DNA of 11,604 bases, taken from NCBI GenBank assembly GCA_047626155.1, contig JBLHRR010000170.1, positions 1 through 11,604 on the forward strand, written 5' to 3'. Below the pieces are notes generated by a model that was given only the letters and a program-made list of their open reading frames with translations, was not told where the DNA came from and searched no databases. Position numbers and translations under genes: made by a program. How positions within the stretch are numbered: position 1 is the stretch's first letter; the number at the start of each line of letters is the position of its first letter. The stretch is from CALGLS01 sp047626155 (GTDB lineage Bacteria; Bacteroidota; Bacteroidia; Chitinophagales; Saprospiraceae). This document shows, one piece after another, positions 1-7,420 of the stretch.

Positions 1-144
1 AGCTTTTTTCGCTACAGCTTTCTTAGCAGTGGTTGATTTTTTAGCAACTGCCTTCTTTGCAGTAGTTGCTTTTTTAGCGGTTGCTTTCTTGGCAGTCGCC
101 TTAGCTTTTGCTGCTTTAGTAGCAGTTGATTTTTTTACAGCCAT
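1..144 (-). CDS. Histone H1-like Lys/Ala-rich protein, N-terminal part (cut by window edge)
   Basis: Reading leftwards from an ATG at 144-142, the frame stays open to base 1 and gives 48 residues made almost only of Ala, Lys, Thr, Val and Ser. It begins MAVKKSTATKAAKAKATAKK and continues as tandem (T)AKKA(V/T)AKK units. This composition is that of bacterial histone H1-like or AlgP-type tails, which bind DNA non-specifically through lysines; nucleoid binding is inferred from composition alone. The underlying DNA is also an imperfect tandem repeat of roughly 15-nt blocks, so the length may vary between strains by slippage. There is no Shine-Dalgarno sequence; the leader is A/T-rich, as usual in Bacteroidota. 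The C-terminal end lies outside the window, so total length and any folded domain are unknown. It could instead be the Lys-rich N-terminal extension of another protein. Confidence 0.7.
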   Translation of the reverse strand, partial: MAVKKSTATKAAKAKATAKKATAKKATTAKKAVAKKSTTAKKAVAKKA

Positions 145-218
145 TGTAAAATAATGTTTAGTTAGAAAAAAAAATTATTCGCATAAGCCAAGTCAATTAC
201 TATTCCACAATAATATGA

Positions 219-226
219 CAAAACTA
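219..226 (-). promoter_or_regulatory. Possible -7 promoter element for the H1-like gene
   Basis: On the minus strand this reads TAGTTTTG, a full match to the Bacteroidota -7 consensus TAnnTTTG. It lies about 75 nt upstream of the H1-like ATG, a plausible leader length. I see no TTTG or TTG at the expected -33 spacing, and such an 8-mer with two free positions arises by chance in AT-rich DNA, so this is tentative. Confidence 0.3.
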
Positions 227-437
227 GTCATTGATTGGATTACTAACGAATATGATTACGAATTAGATTTGATTTTGTTCACAAAAAAATGAAATAAACT
301 TTCAAATCCTTTTCTTATGTTTCAAGTTAGCGAAATTATATTGTCGGAATTCGTTTTGCTCAACTCGAAACTGTATTGTTTTTTTAGATCAAATATGTCA
401 AAGTAATTCTTTTGTTAGGCCTCCTCTTTTGGTTGGC

Positions 438-471
438 CACCGCTTACATTGTTTAAACGTTGGAAGCGGTG
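438..471. repeat. Imperfect inverted repeat / long hairpin
   Basis: CACCGCTT at 438-445 is matched perfectly by AAGCGGTG at 464-471. Inside the arms further pairs form, with two mismatches, around the central palindrome GTTTAAAC at 451-458. The whole 34-nt stretch can therefore fold into one long interrupted hairpin. No T-run follows on either strand, so it does not look like an intrinsic terminator. It may be an operator or part of an untranslated RNA; its role is unknown. Confidence 0.5.
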
Positions 472-1169
472 TTATAAATGATTTTTCATCTTACATTATT
501 GTGTAGATTGTTGAAAAACTTTTGCAAAGTAATTTCTTTTTTTGCTGTCAAACAAGTGTTTGGTTTTTTGAAGGCTTTTTTTCTTCGTGATTTCAAAGCG
601 ATAAAGAGAGCGGAATGGGGATAATTCTAAATTATAGCTGAATGTAAAACTATTGTTTCTGTTTTTTTACTTTTGAATGAAACAGTCAAGCCTTGGTGGG
701 TAGGAGGAAGTAGTATTGATTGAGTTTTTATATTTTGTAATTGTCTTGTTTTACTCGCAAATGACAGTTAGTCAGCTAGTTGTGCTGGTTTTCCCGTGGG
801 GCCTATTTTTAGATTTTTTGCTTCGTTGACGAATGTCTAATTTCAAGAAAGTCTGCTGTTTTTGTTGATTTGATTACTACTCTTTATTCCTTTACTTGTC
901 TCTTTGAGTTTGTGTTTATTTTCAGGAAAAGAGGAGCGTGTTTTTTTTGAAAAAAAAATTTGCAGAACCAGAAAAAAACATGTTTTTCTATTAAAACGGA
1001 GGAAAGTAGAATAGAGTGCGAAAAGTCTCCTTTCGAAATTACGGCAAGACGAATGGTTTTTGACGGCCTATTTATTGGGTTCTTAGTGAACTCATTTGGT
1101 CAAATCAATTGGCCTAATCGTAAGGGCGAAAAGAGCACTACTTTTTTCCGAGCGAAAGAGAAATAACGT

Positions 1170-1248
1170 TGCGCTCGTAGCGCAGGACTGGTGAAAAAAA
1201 ACTTACCATTGGCGGAACTCCAATTTGCTATATTTCACGAAGTGAAAT
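1170..1248. repeat. Cluster of three short hairpins
   Basis: Three perfect small inverted repeats lie within 79 nt: TGCGCT-CGT-AGCGCA (1170-1184), ATTGG-7 nt-CCAAT (1208-1224) and ATTTCAC-GAA-GTGAAAT (1232-1248). The third has a C-GAA-G loop, a trinucleotide loop known to give unusually stable DNA mini-hairpins. A fourth weak pair, TTGAC/GTCAA, lies at 1255-1273. The cluster sits beyond the terminator of the giant-protein gene, so it is probably not part of that transcript. It resembles a dispersed intergenic palindromic element, but copies elsewhere cannot be checked from one window. Confidence 0.45.
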
Positions 1249-1274
1249 CATTGATTGACATCTTCTTAGTCAAA

Positions 1275-1315
1275 CAAAAAAAGCGGCATCCAATGATTAA
1301 CATTGAATGCCGCTT
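1275..1315 (-). terminator. Rho-independent terminator of the giant secreted-protein gene
   Basis: AAGCGGCAT (1281-1289) pairs perfectly with ATGCCGCTT (1307-1315). After one C/A mismatch the stem continues with CAATG/CATTG (1291-1295 with 1301-1305), closing on a 5-nt loop. Read on the minus strand, the stem is followed by a run of seven T (1282-1276). It begins 22 nt after the TAG stop at 1338, so it should end that gene's transcript. On the plus strand the tail is not T-rich, so it looks one-directional. Confidence 0.87.
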
Positions 1316-1337
1316 CTTATATTCGTAAAAGTAAGGA

Positions 1338-4300
1338 CTATCGGATCAGCGTAACATCACCGGACTTCTTCTCAACGGTTACTTTATCTGGTCGCAATAA
1401 TTCTATTTGATACATGTACACATCCATTGGAGCTGGATTACCTTTGAAGGTTCCATTCCAACCCGCTAGACCATTTTCATTATTGTAAACCTCCTTACCC
1501 CAACGATTGAAGATTCTGAAGTTGACTATTTCAATTCCTCCCTTGATTAAAGGAGCGAACAAATCGTTTACATTATCTCCATCAGGAGTAAAGGCATTCG
1601 GCATCGTCCAGATTGCAGGGATGACTTTGATTATTTTCCTATCATCTAGTAAACATCCTTCAATTGATGTGAGATTCAGAGTTAAATTTCCGCCTTCTAC
1701 TAATACAACAGTATCAATAGGTCCGGTTCCGATAATTTCTCCTCTAAACACCCATTCATAAGTATTAGCAGGTTCCCCTCCTTGGCTCAATTGAATAACC
1801 TCTCCTTCATTATAGATACATGTGTCACCATTCATTTCAATAGGCTCTGGATTAGTTATTATTATTGCTGGAATTCCTCCTTTTACTTCAAGCTCAAATG
1901 ACGCGCTAATAGGTGTATCAGGACATTCATTAGTAAAAGTAACGGTTACATTGATTGGTGTTACACCGTTATCCTCAAAAAGAATAGTGCTCGAACTTGT
2001 TGAAAAATCAATAGTATCGCGAGCTTCCTCTATTTCCCAAAAAAAGTTTCCAAAGTTATTAGAAGAAGAACTTAGGTCTATAGTTTCATCTTCACAGAAA
2101 ACGGAATTAGTCGGTACCGTCAAAGTACTCAAACCAGCTACATTAATAGTAACCATCTCCGTCACCACAGGACAGTAGTCATTCTCCATCGTCACCTCAT
2201 ATGTTGTAGTTACTGTTGGCGATACCGTTGGGTCAAATTGGCTTGGGTTAGGTTGTAATGGAGCTCCATTAGTCGTCCAATCATAAGACGTACCACCAAG
2301 TTCAACCGTATTTAAAACGATGGACTCTCCTTCACAAACTTGAGGAGGAACAGGGAAGAAAGCTTCTGGACTAGCTACTGAAGTCAAAGTAACAGAAGCC
2401 ATAATCGGACAACCCTCTACTTCAGCTTCCGCAATGATCGTTACCGAAGGTGCATTAATCGTAACCAAATCACTTTCACACAAATCGTCTCCGGTACAAG
2501 TATGCTGCGCTCCTGTATTGTTATCCCAAGAAAACTCATTAGTGTAAACACTAGAAGCGGTAACCAAAACCTGCTCTCCGGTACAAACAGTGGTATCCAT
2601 TGGTGTTAGAACCATTTCATTTGGATCGATTACAATAATCTCAATGGTATTCGTCTCCGAACAAGCACGATTAGTTGTAATACGAGTATAGGTAAATGTT
2701 TCTATAGTAGTAATATTCAAATTGAAGTTTGTGGTATCTGAATTATCTCCAATCACAGGAGTCCAAACATGCTCAATATCTGGGAAGTTTTCGTCTAAAT
2801 AAGTTTCGGAGAGTAAATTAACATTTTCTCCTTGACAGTAAACGGCTCTTGCTGGTACAGCAAAAATATCCATGTTCGGTAAGGAATCAACGCGAATCAC
2901 AATAGAGTCTGTAACAATACATTGCCCTATGGTTAGTGTCGTAAAGTATGTCGTAGTTTCTGTTGGCGTAGCCCATACATCCGGTCCAGCAATTGTGTCT
3001 AAAGAACCATTATCTGGTGTCCATACGATACCTACACCATTTGTACTATTTGTTGTGGTCAGGAGAATGGAATCACCCAAGCAAAGCTCTAGATAATCAC
3101 CATTGTCAATTTCAATCTCTGCAGGTAGTACCGTAATGTTCACTTCAAAGGTATCTCTACAGAAGTTGTTCTGGCTGCTACTAATTAAAGTGTAAACAAT
3201 ATCAGCATCAGCAACAGCTACTGCACCTGCGATGTCTGTATCTGTAATGATGAAATCAGTTGGATCCCATTGGTAATTAGTACTGGTACTTTCAATTGAA
3301 TCTGCCATTTGCAATAAAGAACCTTGGCAAAGTAAAGTATCCAAAGTTGTCAAAATTGGAGGGTCATAAGCATCTACAGAAATTGTTATTTCATCTGTTA
3401 CCGTACAGCCAGAAATTGATACAGAAGCCGTATAGGTTTCTGTGAAAGGTGGGCTAGCCACCACTATCTCTTCGTTGTCCACATTTAGAAAATCATTCGG
3501 CGTCCAAACTAAGCCCGCATTGTTAACATTATTAACGGCTTGCAATACGACGCTATCTCCATTACAAATGTCTGTAGAGGTTATAGCAACCACATCTATC
3601 ATAGGATCAATGAACTGCAAGTAAACAGAATCAACATCACTACAACCAGCCAAATTACTTACGGTACCAAGTACAGAAACCCATTGACTTTGAGTTGGGC
3701 AAGCTATTGGATTAGCTATAAGTGGATTATCAAAAACACCAGGGAATTCTGAAGTCCATTCATAACTAACGGCTCCATTTGCTTCCATCGGAAGACAGGT
3801 TCCGCTACAAACAAAGGCCGTATCTTGACCAGCAAAAATTTCAACAAGAGGTAAATCACGAAGCTCAATTAAAATTTCATTCAACTGAATATCTCCACAA
3901 CCAAAGTTAGCGGTTAGTTGAACGATGATGGTTTCGGTTCCTTCTACGATGTTATCGTTTAGCGGAATAATAGGGAAAGTGATTTCGGTTTCTCCTGCAG
4001 GGATCAGAATGGTTGAGGGAATGTCTAAAGTATAGTCCACATCTTGTGTTGCTGTTCCAGAAATGACAACGTCATAAAAGAGTGAATCTCCGTTTGGATT
4101 ATCTAAGGTGATAACAAGTTCGTCGCTGGTACCTGAGCAACTTTCTGTGAGGTAATCAATACCAGAAGCGAAGTTGACTGAAAGGTCGGGGACATCTCCT
4201 TCTAGTTCACCGATGAAAACGCCGGAGTCGTAGCTAAGGTCACCTCTATCCGCAATAGCAAATTTAAGATGGTAAGTCGTACAAGGCATAACTGCGATAG

Positions 4301-5897
4301 AAGCGGTCAAACTTTTTTTAACACCTAGGAAGTCAGAGGTAAGACCATCATAAACAACAGATTGTCCAGGGGTGTTATAACGGTAGTATTCTGTATTAAC
4401 AATGTTATTTACACTATTAATTTCTACAGCGGTGTTAGAGCCAGGTATGGTTGCAATGTTTTGTTGATTACCAATCCCGTCTTGACCAACAATACCTGGA
4501 CCAGAGACCATTAAAGCAAATATATCATTAAATGATGATCCACCGGCTAAGTTGACAAATTCTGGGTATTCCTCAGACCCAAAAACGTATTCAAAAGTCA
4601 GTTGATTGGTTGCTACAAAAACATCCAATTCAACGACACAGGCATCCTCAGATTGATTCAATAGATCTGGATCACCACCTAAAATAGACAAAGAATCAAG
4701 ATCTTGATCAGGTGATCCGCCAAAGGTTGAGATTTGATCATTAGCAAAGGTAGTTCCCATTCCAGGGATTGAATTTACTAATCCGGTAGATAAAACAATT
4801 CCCTTTTCTAAGCCCAAGTCTGAACTAGTTGCGGAAAAGGTTCCGTATTGTCCCACGCCACAATTAACAGAAGTGATATTCGCAAAACTTTGTGGTGTTG
4901 TTACAAAATCTTCTAATTCTTCATCAGTAGGATTTGGTGTTATATCAACAACTTCGGTTGGTGGGCAATCCTCAGTAGAAGTTGTCCATGCTCCACAAAA
5001 CCCTTCAAATACGGTAGTAGCGTTGGTGGTCATTTCTACCGTAATACATCCGGAACTTGCTTGAGCAACAAAACAAACCCCGCCTCCTCCGTCATCTCCA
5101 ATTCCATTATTACCTACATTGTTAATAATAGGAGAATTAGTATCAGGTCCATCATAAAAGGTGATGAAATCACCTGGACCACCAAATCCACCAATTTCCA
5201 AATTGAAATACTGTAGACCGAATGTGATACATCCGTTAACAACGTTTAACTCATCAGGACAAATCGTAAAAGACTCTGTCGTATTATTTTCATAATCTCC
5301 ATCAGGTCCTCCACAATCATATAGTACTCCTTCAGAAGCGATAGTAGAAATATCACAGAGTGTAAACTCTGGATCTTGCTCATCTATACATATTTGAAAT
5401 GTACCCCAGTTTGGTGTTGCCGTGGTAGACCAGTCATTAATACGTAGGAAGTAAGTGGTGTTAGGATCAAGTCCAAATATATCTATGGATATTTCATTGT
5501 CGCCATTTTCAGCTTTTCCACATTTCAATAAAGACAGTTCGTCAAAAAGACAATCGCCACGGAAGAGAGCGACCTGTGGGTTCGACAAAGGCGTACTTCC
5601 CATCAGATCAGCGATACCCGTAACTGTAATAGTCAAATCGAGTAAGGTCGCATCTGTTGTAAACTGGAAAAAGACATCTCTTCCGGAGAAGGTGATATCG
5701 CCGCCATCACAACCTGTAGGAAAGTTGTTATCTCCGATGTCAGTTTCTGTTGCATCTAGGTTGGAATACCAAACCATATCCGGGCAAAGAGGGCTTACAC
5801 CAAGGTCAATCAATGTTGCACATTCATCATTGGATGGCTGGGCAAAAAGGCCTGTGATAGCGAAAAGTAATAGTAATGGTAAAAGGAATTTTTTCAT
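1338..5897 (-). CDS. Giant secreted CUB / choice-of-anchor-L / Ig-like repeat protein with type IX secretion C-terminal domain
   Basis: This 1519-aa protein has a Sec signal peptide (residues 1-20, ending GLFAQ). Domains in order: a PPC-like beta domain (about 23-171); a CUB-like domain (181-311, with FITFYDGPDT at 244-253); a choice-of-anchor-L domain (about 333-567, hallmark FEYVFGSEEYPEF at 435-447); a Calx-beta-like domain (about 575-682); nine Ig/PKD-like repeats of about 80-90 residues, each opening with a Cys-Gly-Asp/Glu-type motif (Cys697, 778, 857, 939, 1021, 1105, 1188, 1268, 1360); and a C-terminal domain (1430-1519) with PNAFTPDGDNVND, IFNRWGKEVY and final GDVTLIR. That last domain is the gliding-motility-associated, CHU_C-type signal that directs export through the type IX system. 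The protein is therefore probably on the cell surface or released, acting as an adhesin or matrix protein; no catalytic site is visible. It is apparently a single-gene unit with its own terminator. The ATG at 5897 is set by the signal peptide. Confidence 0.95.
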   Translation of the reverse strand: MKKFLLPLLLLFAITGLFAQPSNDECATLIDLGVSPLCPDMVWYSNLDATETDIGDNNFPTGCDGGDITFSGRDVFFQFTTDATLLDLTITVTGIADLMGSTPLSNPQVALFRGDCLFDELSLLKCGKAENGDNEISIDIFGLDPNTTYFLRINDWSTTATPNWGTFQICIDEQDPEFTLCDISTIASEGVLYDCGGPDGDYENNTTESFTICPDELNVVNGCITFGLQYFNLEIGGFGGPGDFITFYDGPDTNSPIINNVGNNGIGDDGGGGVCFVAQASSGCITVEMTTNATTVFEGFCGAWTTSTEDCPPTEVVDITPNPTDEELEDFVTTPQSFANITSVNCGVGQYGTFSATSSDLGLEKGIVLSTGLVNSIPGMGTTFANDQISTFGGSPDQDLDSLSILGGDPDLLNQSEDACVVELDVFVATNQLTFEYVFGSEEYPEFVNLAGGSSFNDIFALMVSGPGIVGQDGIGNQQNIATIPGSNTAVEINSVNNIVNTEYYRYNTPGQSVVYDGLTSDFLGVKKSLTASIAVMPCTTYHLKFAIADRGDLSYDSGVFIGELEGDVPDLSVNFASGIDYLTESCSGTSDELVITLDNPNGDSLFYDVVISGTATQDVDYTLDIPSTILIPAGETEITFPIIPLNDNIVEGTETIIVQLTANFGCGDIQLNEILIELRDLPLVEIFAGQDTAFVCSGTCLPMEANGAVSYEWTSEFPGVFDNPLIANPIACPTQSQWVSVLGTVSNLAGCSDVDSVYLQFIDPMIDVVAITSTDICNGDSVVLQAVNNVNNAGLVWTPNDFLNVDNEEIVVASPPFTETYTASVSISGCTVTDEITISVDAYDPPILTTLDTLLCQGSLLQMADSIESTSTNYQWDPTDFIITDTDIAGAVAVADADIVYTLISSSQNNFCRDTFEVNITVLPAEIEIDNGDYLELCLGDSILLTTTNSTNGVGIVWTPDNGSLDTIAGPDVWATPTETTTYFTTLTIGQCIVTDSIVIRVDSLPNMDIFAVPARAVYCQGENVNLLSETYLDENFPDIEHVWTPVIGDNSDTTNFNLNITTIETFTYTRITTNRACSETNTIEIIVIDPNEMVLTPMDTTVCTGEQVLVTASSVYTNEFSWDNNTGAQHTCTGDDLCESDLVTINAPSVTIIAEAEVEGCPIMASVTLTSVASPEAFFPVPPQVCEGESIVLNTVELGGTSYDWTTNGAPLQPNPSQFDPTVSPTVTTTYEVTMENDYCPVVTEMVTINVAGLSTLTVPTNSVFCEDETIDLSSSSNNFGNFFWEIEEARDTIDFSTSSSTILFEDNGVTPINVTVTFTNECPDTPISASFELEVKGGIPAIIITNPEPIEMNGDTCIYNEGEVIQLSQGGEPANTYEWVFRGEIIGTGPIDTVVLVEGGNLTLNLTSIEGCLLDDRKIIKVIPAIWTMPNAFTPDGDNVNDLFAPLIKGGIEIVNFRIFNRWGKEVYNNENGLAGWNGTFKGNPAPMDVYMYQIELLRPDKVTVEKKSGDVTLIR

Positions 5898-6014
5898 ACC
5901 GTTTAGGTTGGTTAAAAGGTTTGAGTACTATGAAATGGATAATCGTATGTGTTATAGACCGCTTCAAAGCCAAAACTGCTGTATATAACAGGTAGACCAC
6001 ATATTTGGAAAAGC

Positions 6015-6022
6015 CAAAAATA
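6015..6022 (-). promoter_or_regulatory. Possible -7 promoter element for the giant-protein gene
   Basis: The minus strand reads TATTTTTG, matching TAnnTTTG, about 118 nt upstream of the ATG. No clear -33 TTTG is present at the usual 17-23 nt spacing; that position is occupied by the inverted repeat at 6033-6051. Tentative. Confidence 0.35.
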
Positions 6023-6032
6023 CACAACTTTC

Positions 6033-6051
6033 TCAGATTTGCCCGATCTGA
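6033..6051. promoter_or_regulatory. Perfect inverted repeat, possible operator
   Basis: TCAGAT (6033-6038) and ATCTGA (6046-6051) form perfect 6-bp arms around a 7-nt spacer. The arm centres are 13 bp apart, close to one helical turn, as in sites for dimeric regulators. It lies 11 nt upstream of the -7-like element on the minus strand, where the -33 region would be. A protein bound here would affect that promoter; no regulator is identified. Confidence 0.35.
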
Positions 6052-6114
6052 CAGGGAGCAATGGTGTAAAAAATTTGCAAAAGGGTACTATGTATGGCTG
6101 TCAATAGGAAGGAA

Positions 6115-6143
6115 ACGTCTTATTCTAGCTTCAGAACAGACGT
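6115..6143 (-). terminator. Weak candidate terminator hairpin downstream of the SCO/cytochrome operon
   Basis: ACGTCT (6115-6120) pairs with AGACGT (6138-6143). After a small internal loop, TTCT pairs with AGAA, leaving a 6-nt loop. On the minus strand only TTTCC follows, a poor T-tract. It lies about 110 nt past the cytochrome stop. It is the best hairpin in the spacer but could be a regulatory fold instead. Confidence 0.25.
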
Positions 6144-6252
6144 AGGAGCAGTGTTTTATAGAAGAAATGTCGTGAGTAGACATTTTTGGGGGCGTTTTAG
6201 CTGTCGTTAAATATACTGTCGGGTAAACGGCAACTGATAACAAATCTAGTTC

Positions 6253-6663
6253 TCACTCATAATTAAGAGGCTTGCAAGAAGACAGTGTCTCCTTGACATC
6301 TGGAATTCGAGTATACCCCGCATCATTACCCCAAGCATGGCTGATGTAATTTATGACATTGGTGATTTGTACCTCATTCAAACTAGTAATAGGTAACATC
6401 GGAATCTCATAAGTCGTTCCATTTACGACAATCGTATCCTGTAAGCCGTGACGAATGATACAGGCCAATTCATCATGATGTGCCGCTAAATAATCAGACT
6501 TGGCCAGCGGGGGATAAAGCCCCATCAACCCTTGTCCTTCTTCCATATGGCAAGGAGCGCAATACGCATCATAAATGCGTTCACCCTGAGGGAAATCATT
6601 GTTGTTACTACAGCAGAAAAATAGCAGCAACAACCAAAAGGCAAAAAGGAATTTAACTTTCAT
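6253..6663 (-). CDS. Small c-type cytochrome, probable lipoprotein
   Basis: This 136-aa protein has an N-terminal hydrophobic segment (residues 5-16) ending in a double cysteine (Cys17-Cys18), which fits a membrane-anchored lipoprotein although the lipobox is not canonical. The heme site CAPCH lies at 35-39, covalent attachment being through Cys35 and Cys38 with His39 as axial ligand. Met89, in EIPMLPI, is the likely sixth ligand. This is the layout of a class I monoheme cytochrome c. Cys68 and Cys130 are extra and might form a disulfide. It should carry electrons on the outer face of the cytoplasmic membrane or in the periplasm. Its start overlaps the end of the upstream SCO gene by 11 nt, so the two are probably translationally coupled. 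No oxidase subunit is in the window, so the redox partner is unknown. Confidence 0.93.
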   Translation of the reverse strand: MKVKFLFAFWLLLLFFCCSNNNDFPQGERIYDAYCAPCHMEEGQGLMGLYPPLAKSDYLAAHHDELACIIRHGLQDTIVVNGTTYEIPMLPITSLNEVQITNVINYISHAWGNDAGYTRIPDVKETLSSCKPLNYE

Positions 6664-7267
6664 TCAATAGTGTTTCGATATCGTTTATTAGGCGATCCAC
6701 TTCCTCCGGATCTGTACCATTACAAAAGGAGCGTACTCTCCGATTCTTATCTACTAAAATAATAGTTGGACTGTGGTCAAAACCGTCCGGAGCATCTGCA
6801 TCTTCTTTCGCAACTATGAAATACTCATCCGCCATATCATAAAGTTTGTCTTTCTCTCCCGTTACAAAATGCCACTTGTTGGACTTTACGCCGAGTTTAT
6901 CAGCATACCATTTCAAACGGTCAATGGTATCTCGTTTTGGATCTATGGTGTGTGCTAGCAATTCTACCCGTTCGTCGTTTTCGAACTTATCATGGATTCG
7001 CAACATCTGTTGTGCCACTTTCGGACAAATGGTTTGACAAGAAATAAAGAAAAAATCAACCAAATAAACCTTGTCTTTAAAAGTCTCATTGGTAATGACT
7101 TGACCATCTTGATCGGTAAATTTGAAATCAGAAATTTCATGGTATTTTGTAACGCCATTTACTTCTTCCTTTTCACCAAGAACTGGCAACTTTTCAGATG
7201 GAGTCATGGTGCAAGAGCATATTGAAATAAGAAATGCTAATTGTAAGAAAATTGTTGTGATTTTCAT
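6653..7267 (-). CDS. SCO1/SenC family copper chaperone, lipoprotein
   Basis: This 204-aa protein has a thioredoxin-like SCO fold. The copper-binding CxxxCP motif is complete (Cys77-QTI-Cys81-Pro82, preceded by VDFFFIS), and the distal copper-ligand histidine is His165 in GFDHSPTIILVDK. The sequence LLAHTIDPKRDT (103-114) is also typical. The N-terminus is a lipoprotein signal with Cys19 in ICSC as the probable lipidated residue. SCO proteins deliver copper to the CuA centre of cytochrome c oxidase, and in some bacteria serve as thiol-disulfide reductants; which applies here cannot be told. It is the first gene of a two-gene operon with the downstream cytochrome c. The ATG at 7267 is supported by the signal peptide. 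Length is normal and no key residue is missing. Confidence 0.95.
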   Translation of the reverse strand: MKITTIFLQLAFLISICSCTMTPSEKLPVLGEKEEVNGVTKYHEISDFKFTDQDGQVITNETFKDKVYLVDFFFISCQTICPKVAQQMLRIHDKFENDERVELLAHTIDPKRDTIDRLKWYADKLGVKSNKWHFVTGEKDKLYDMADEYFIVAKEDADAPDGFDHSPTIILVDKNRRVRSFCNGTDPEEVDRLINDIETLLNES

Positions 7268-7398
7268 ATCTGTTGATTATTTATAAACCTAATGTTTTGT
7301 AAAAGTTATGAGGGTAGCAGTACGAAGAAAATAGTTGAGAGTGACCAATTCGGTCGTTTTCAAATTGCCATTTGCTTTCGCGTCTGTCAATTTCGGCT

Positions 7399-7406
7399 CA
7401 AAGATA
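7399..7406 (-). promoter_or_regulatory. Possible -7 element for the SCO/cytochrome operon
   Basis: The minus strand reads TATCTTTG, a match to TAnnTTTG, roughly 130 nt upstream of the SCO ATG. No -33 partner is visible at normal spacing, so this is weak. Confidence 0.3.
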
Positions 7407-7420
7407 TGTAATACAACTTT

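Larger units (their letters stand above)
145..1337. other. Long AT-rich intergenic region with no convincing gene
   Basis: About 1.2 kb separates the start of the H1-like gene from the end of the giant secreted-protein gene. I found no protein homology in any frame and no tRNA, tmRNA or RNase P signature. The stretch is rich in T and A runs, including T8-G-A9 at 941-958, which should be strongly bent. It holds an inverted repeat at 438-471, a weak AT-rich hairpin at 549-562 followed by T6, a cluster of small hairpins at 1170-1248, and the terminator at 1275-1315. A 68-codon TTG-start frame at 960-1166 is the only sizeable open frame and looks like chance. The left part probably carries the H1-like gene's promoter; the rest may hold an unrecognised small RNA or eroded sequence. 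Confidence 0.6.
5898..6252. other. Intergenic spacer between the cytochrome c gene and the giant-protein gene
   Basis: This 355-bp stretch lies between two minus-strand genes. It holds a -7-like element (6015-6022), a perfect inverted repeat just upstream of it (6033-6051), and an interrupted hairpin at 6115-6143. A minus-strand frame reaching from the giant gene's start region to 6027 has no recognisable protein character. I see no other gene. Confidence 0.6.

Noticed and set aside
549..569. CAAAC-AAGT-GTTTG hairpin followed by T6 on the plus strand
   Set aside because: Only a 5-bp, mostly A/T stem, and no plus-strand gene upstream to terminate; likely chance in AT-rich sequence.
960..1166. 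68-codon plus-strand frame with a TTG start in the long spacer
   Set aside because: No signal peptide, domain or recognisable family, weak start codon, composition driven by AT-rich DNA, and no leader signals. It could be chance.
1822..2178. 118-codon plus-strand frame inside the giant gene
   Set aside because: Antisense shadow of the Ig-like repeats; Thr/Val/Ser-rich composition simply mirrors the real coding strand.
5455..5988. 177-codon plus-strand open frame
   Set aside because: It lies mostly antisense to the signal-peptide and PPC-like part of the giant protein, whose reading is supported by clear domains; the antisense product has no recognisable features.
5827..6027. 66-codon minus-strand frame overlapping the start of the giant gene in another frame
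   Set aside because: Runs through the promoter/leader region and into the signal-peptide coding part out of frame; no protein features.
6201..6231. GTCGTT/AACGGC pairing and CTGTCG direct repeat after the cytochrome gene
   Set aside because: Requires a wobble pair and a long loop and has no T-tract; not convincing as a terminator or repeat element.
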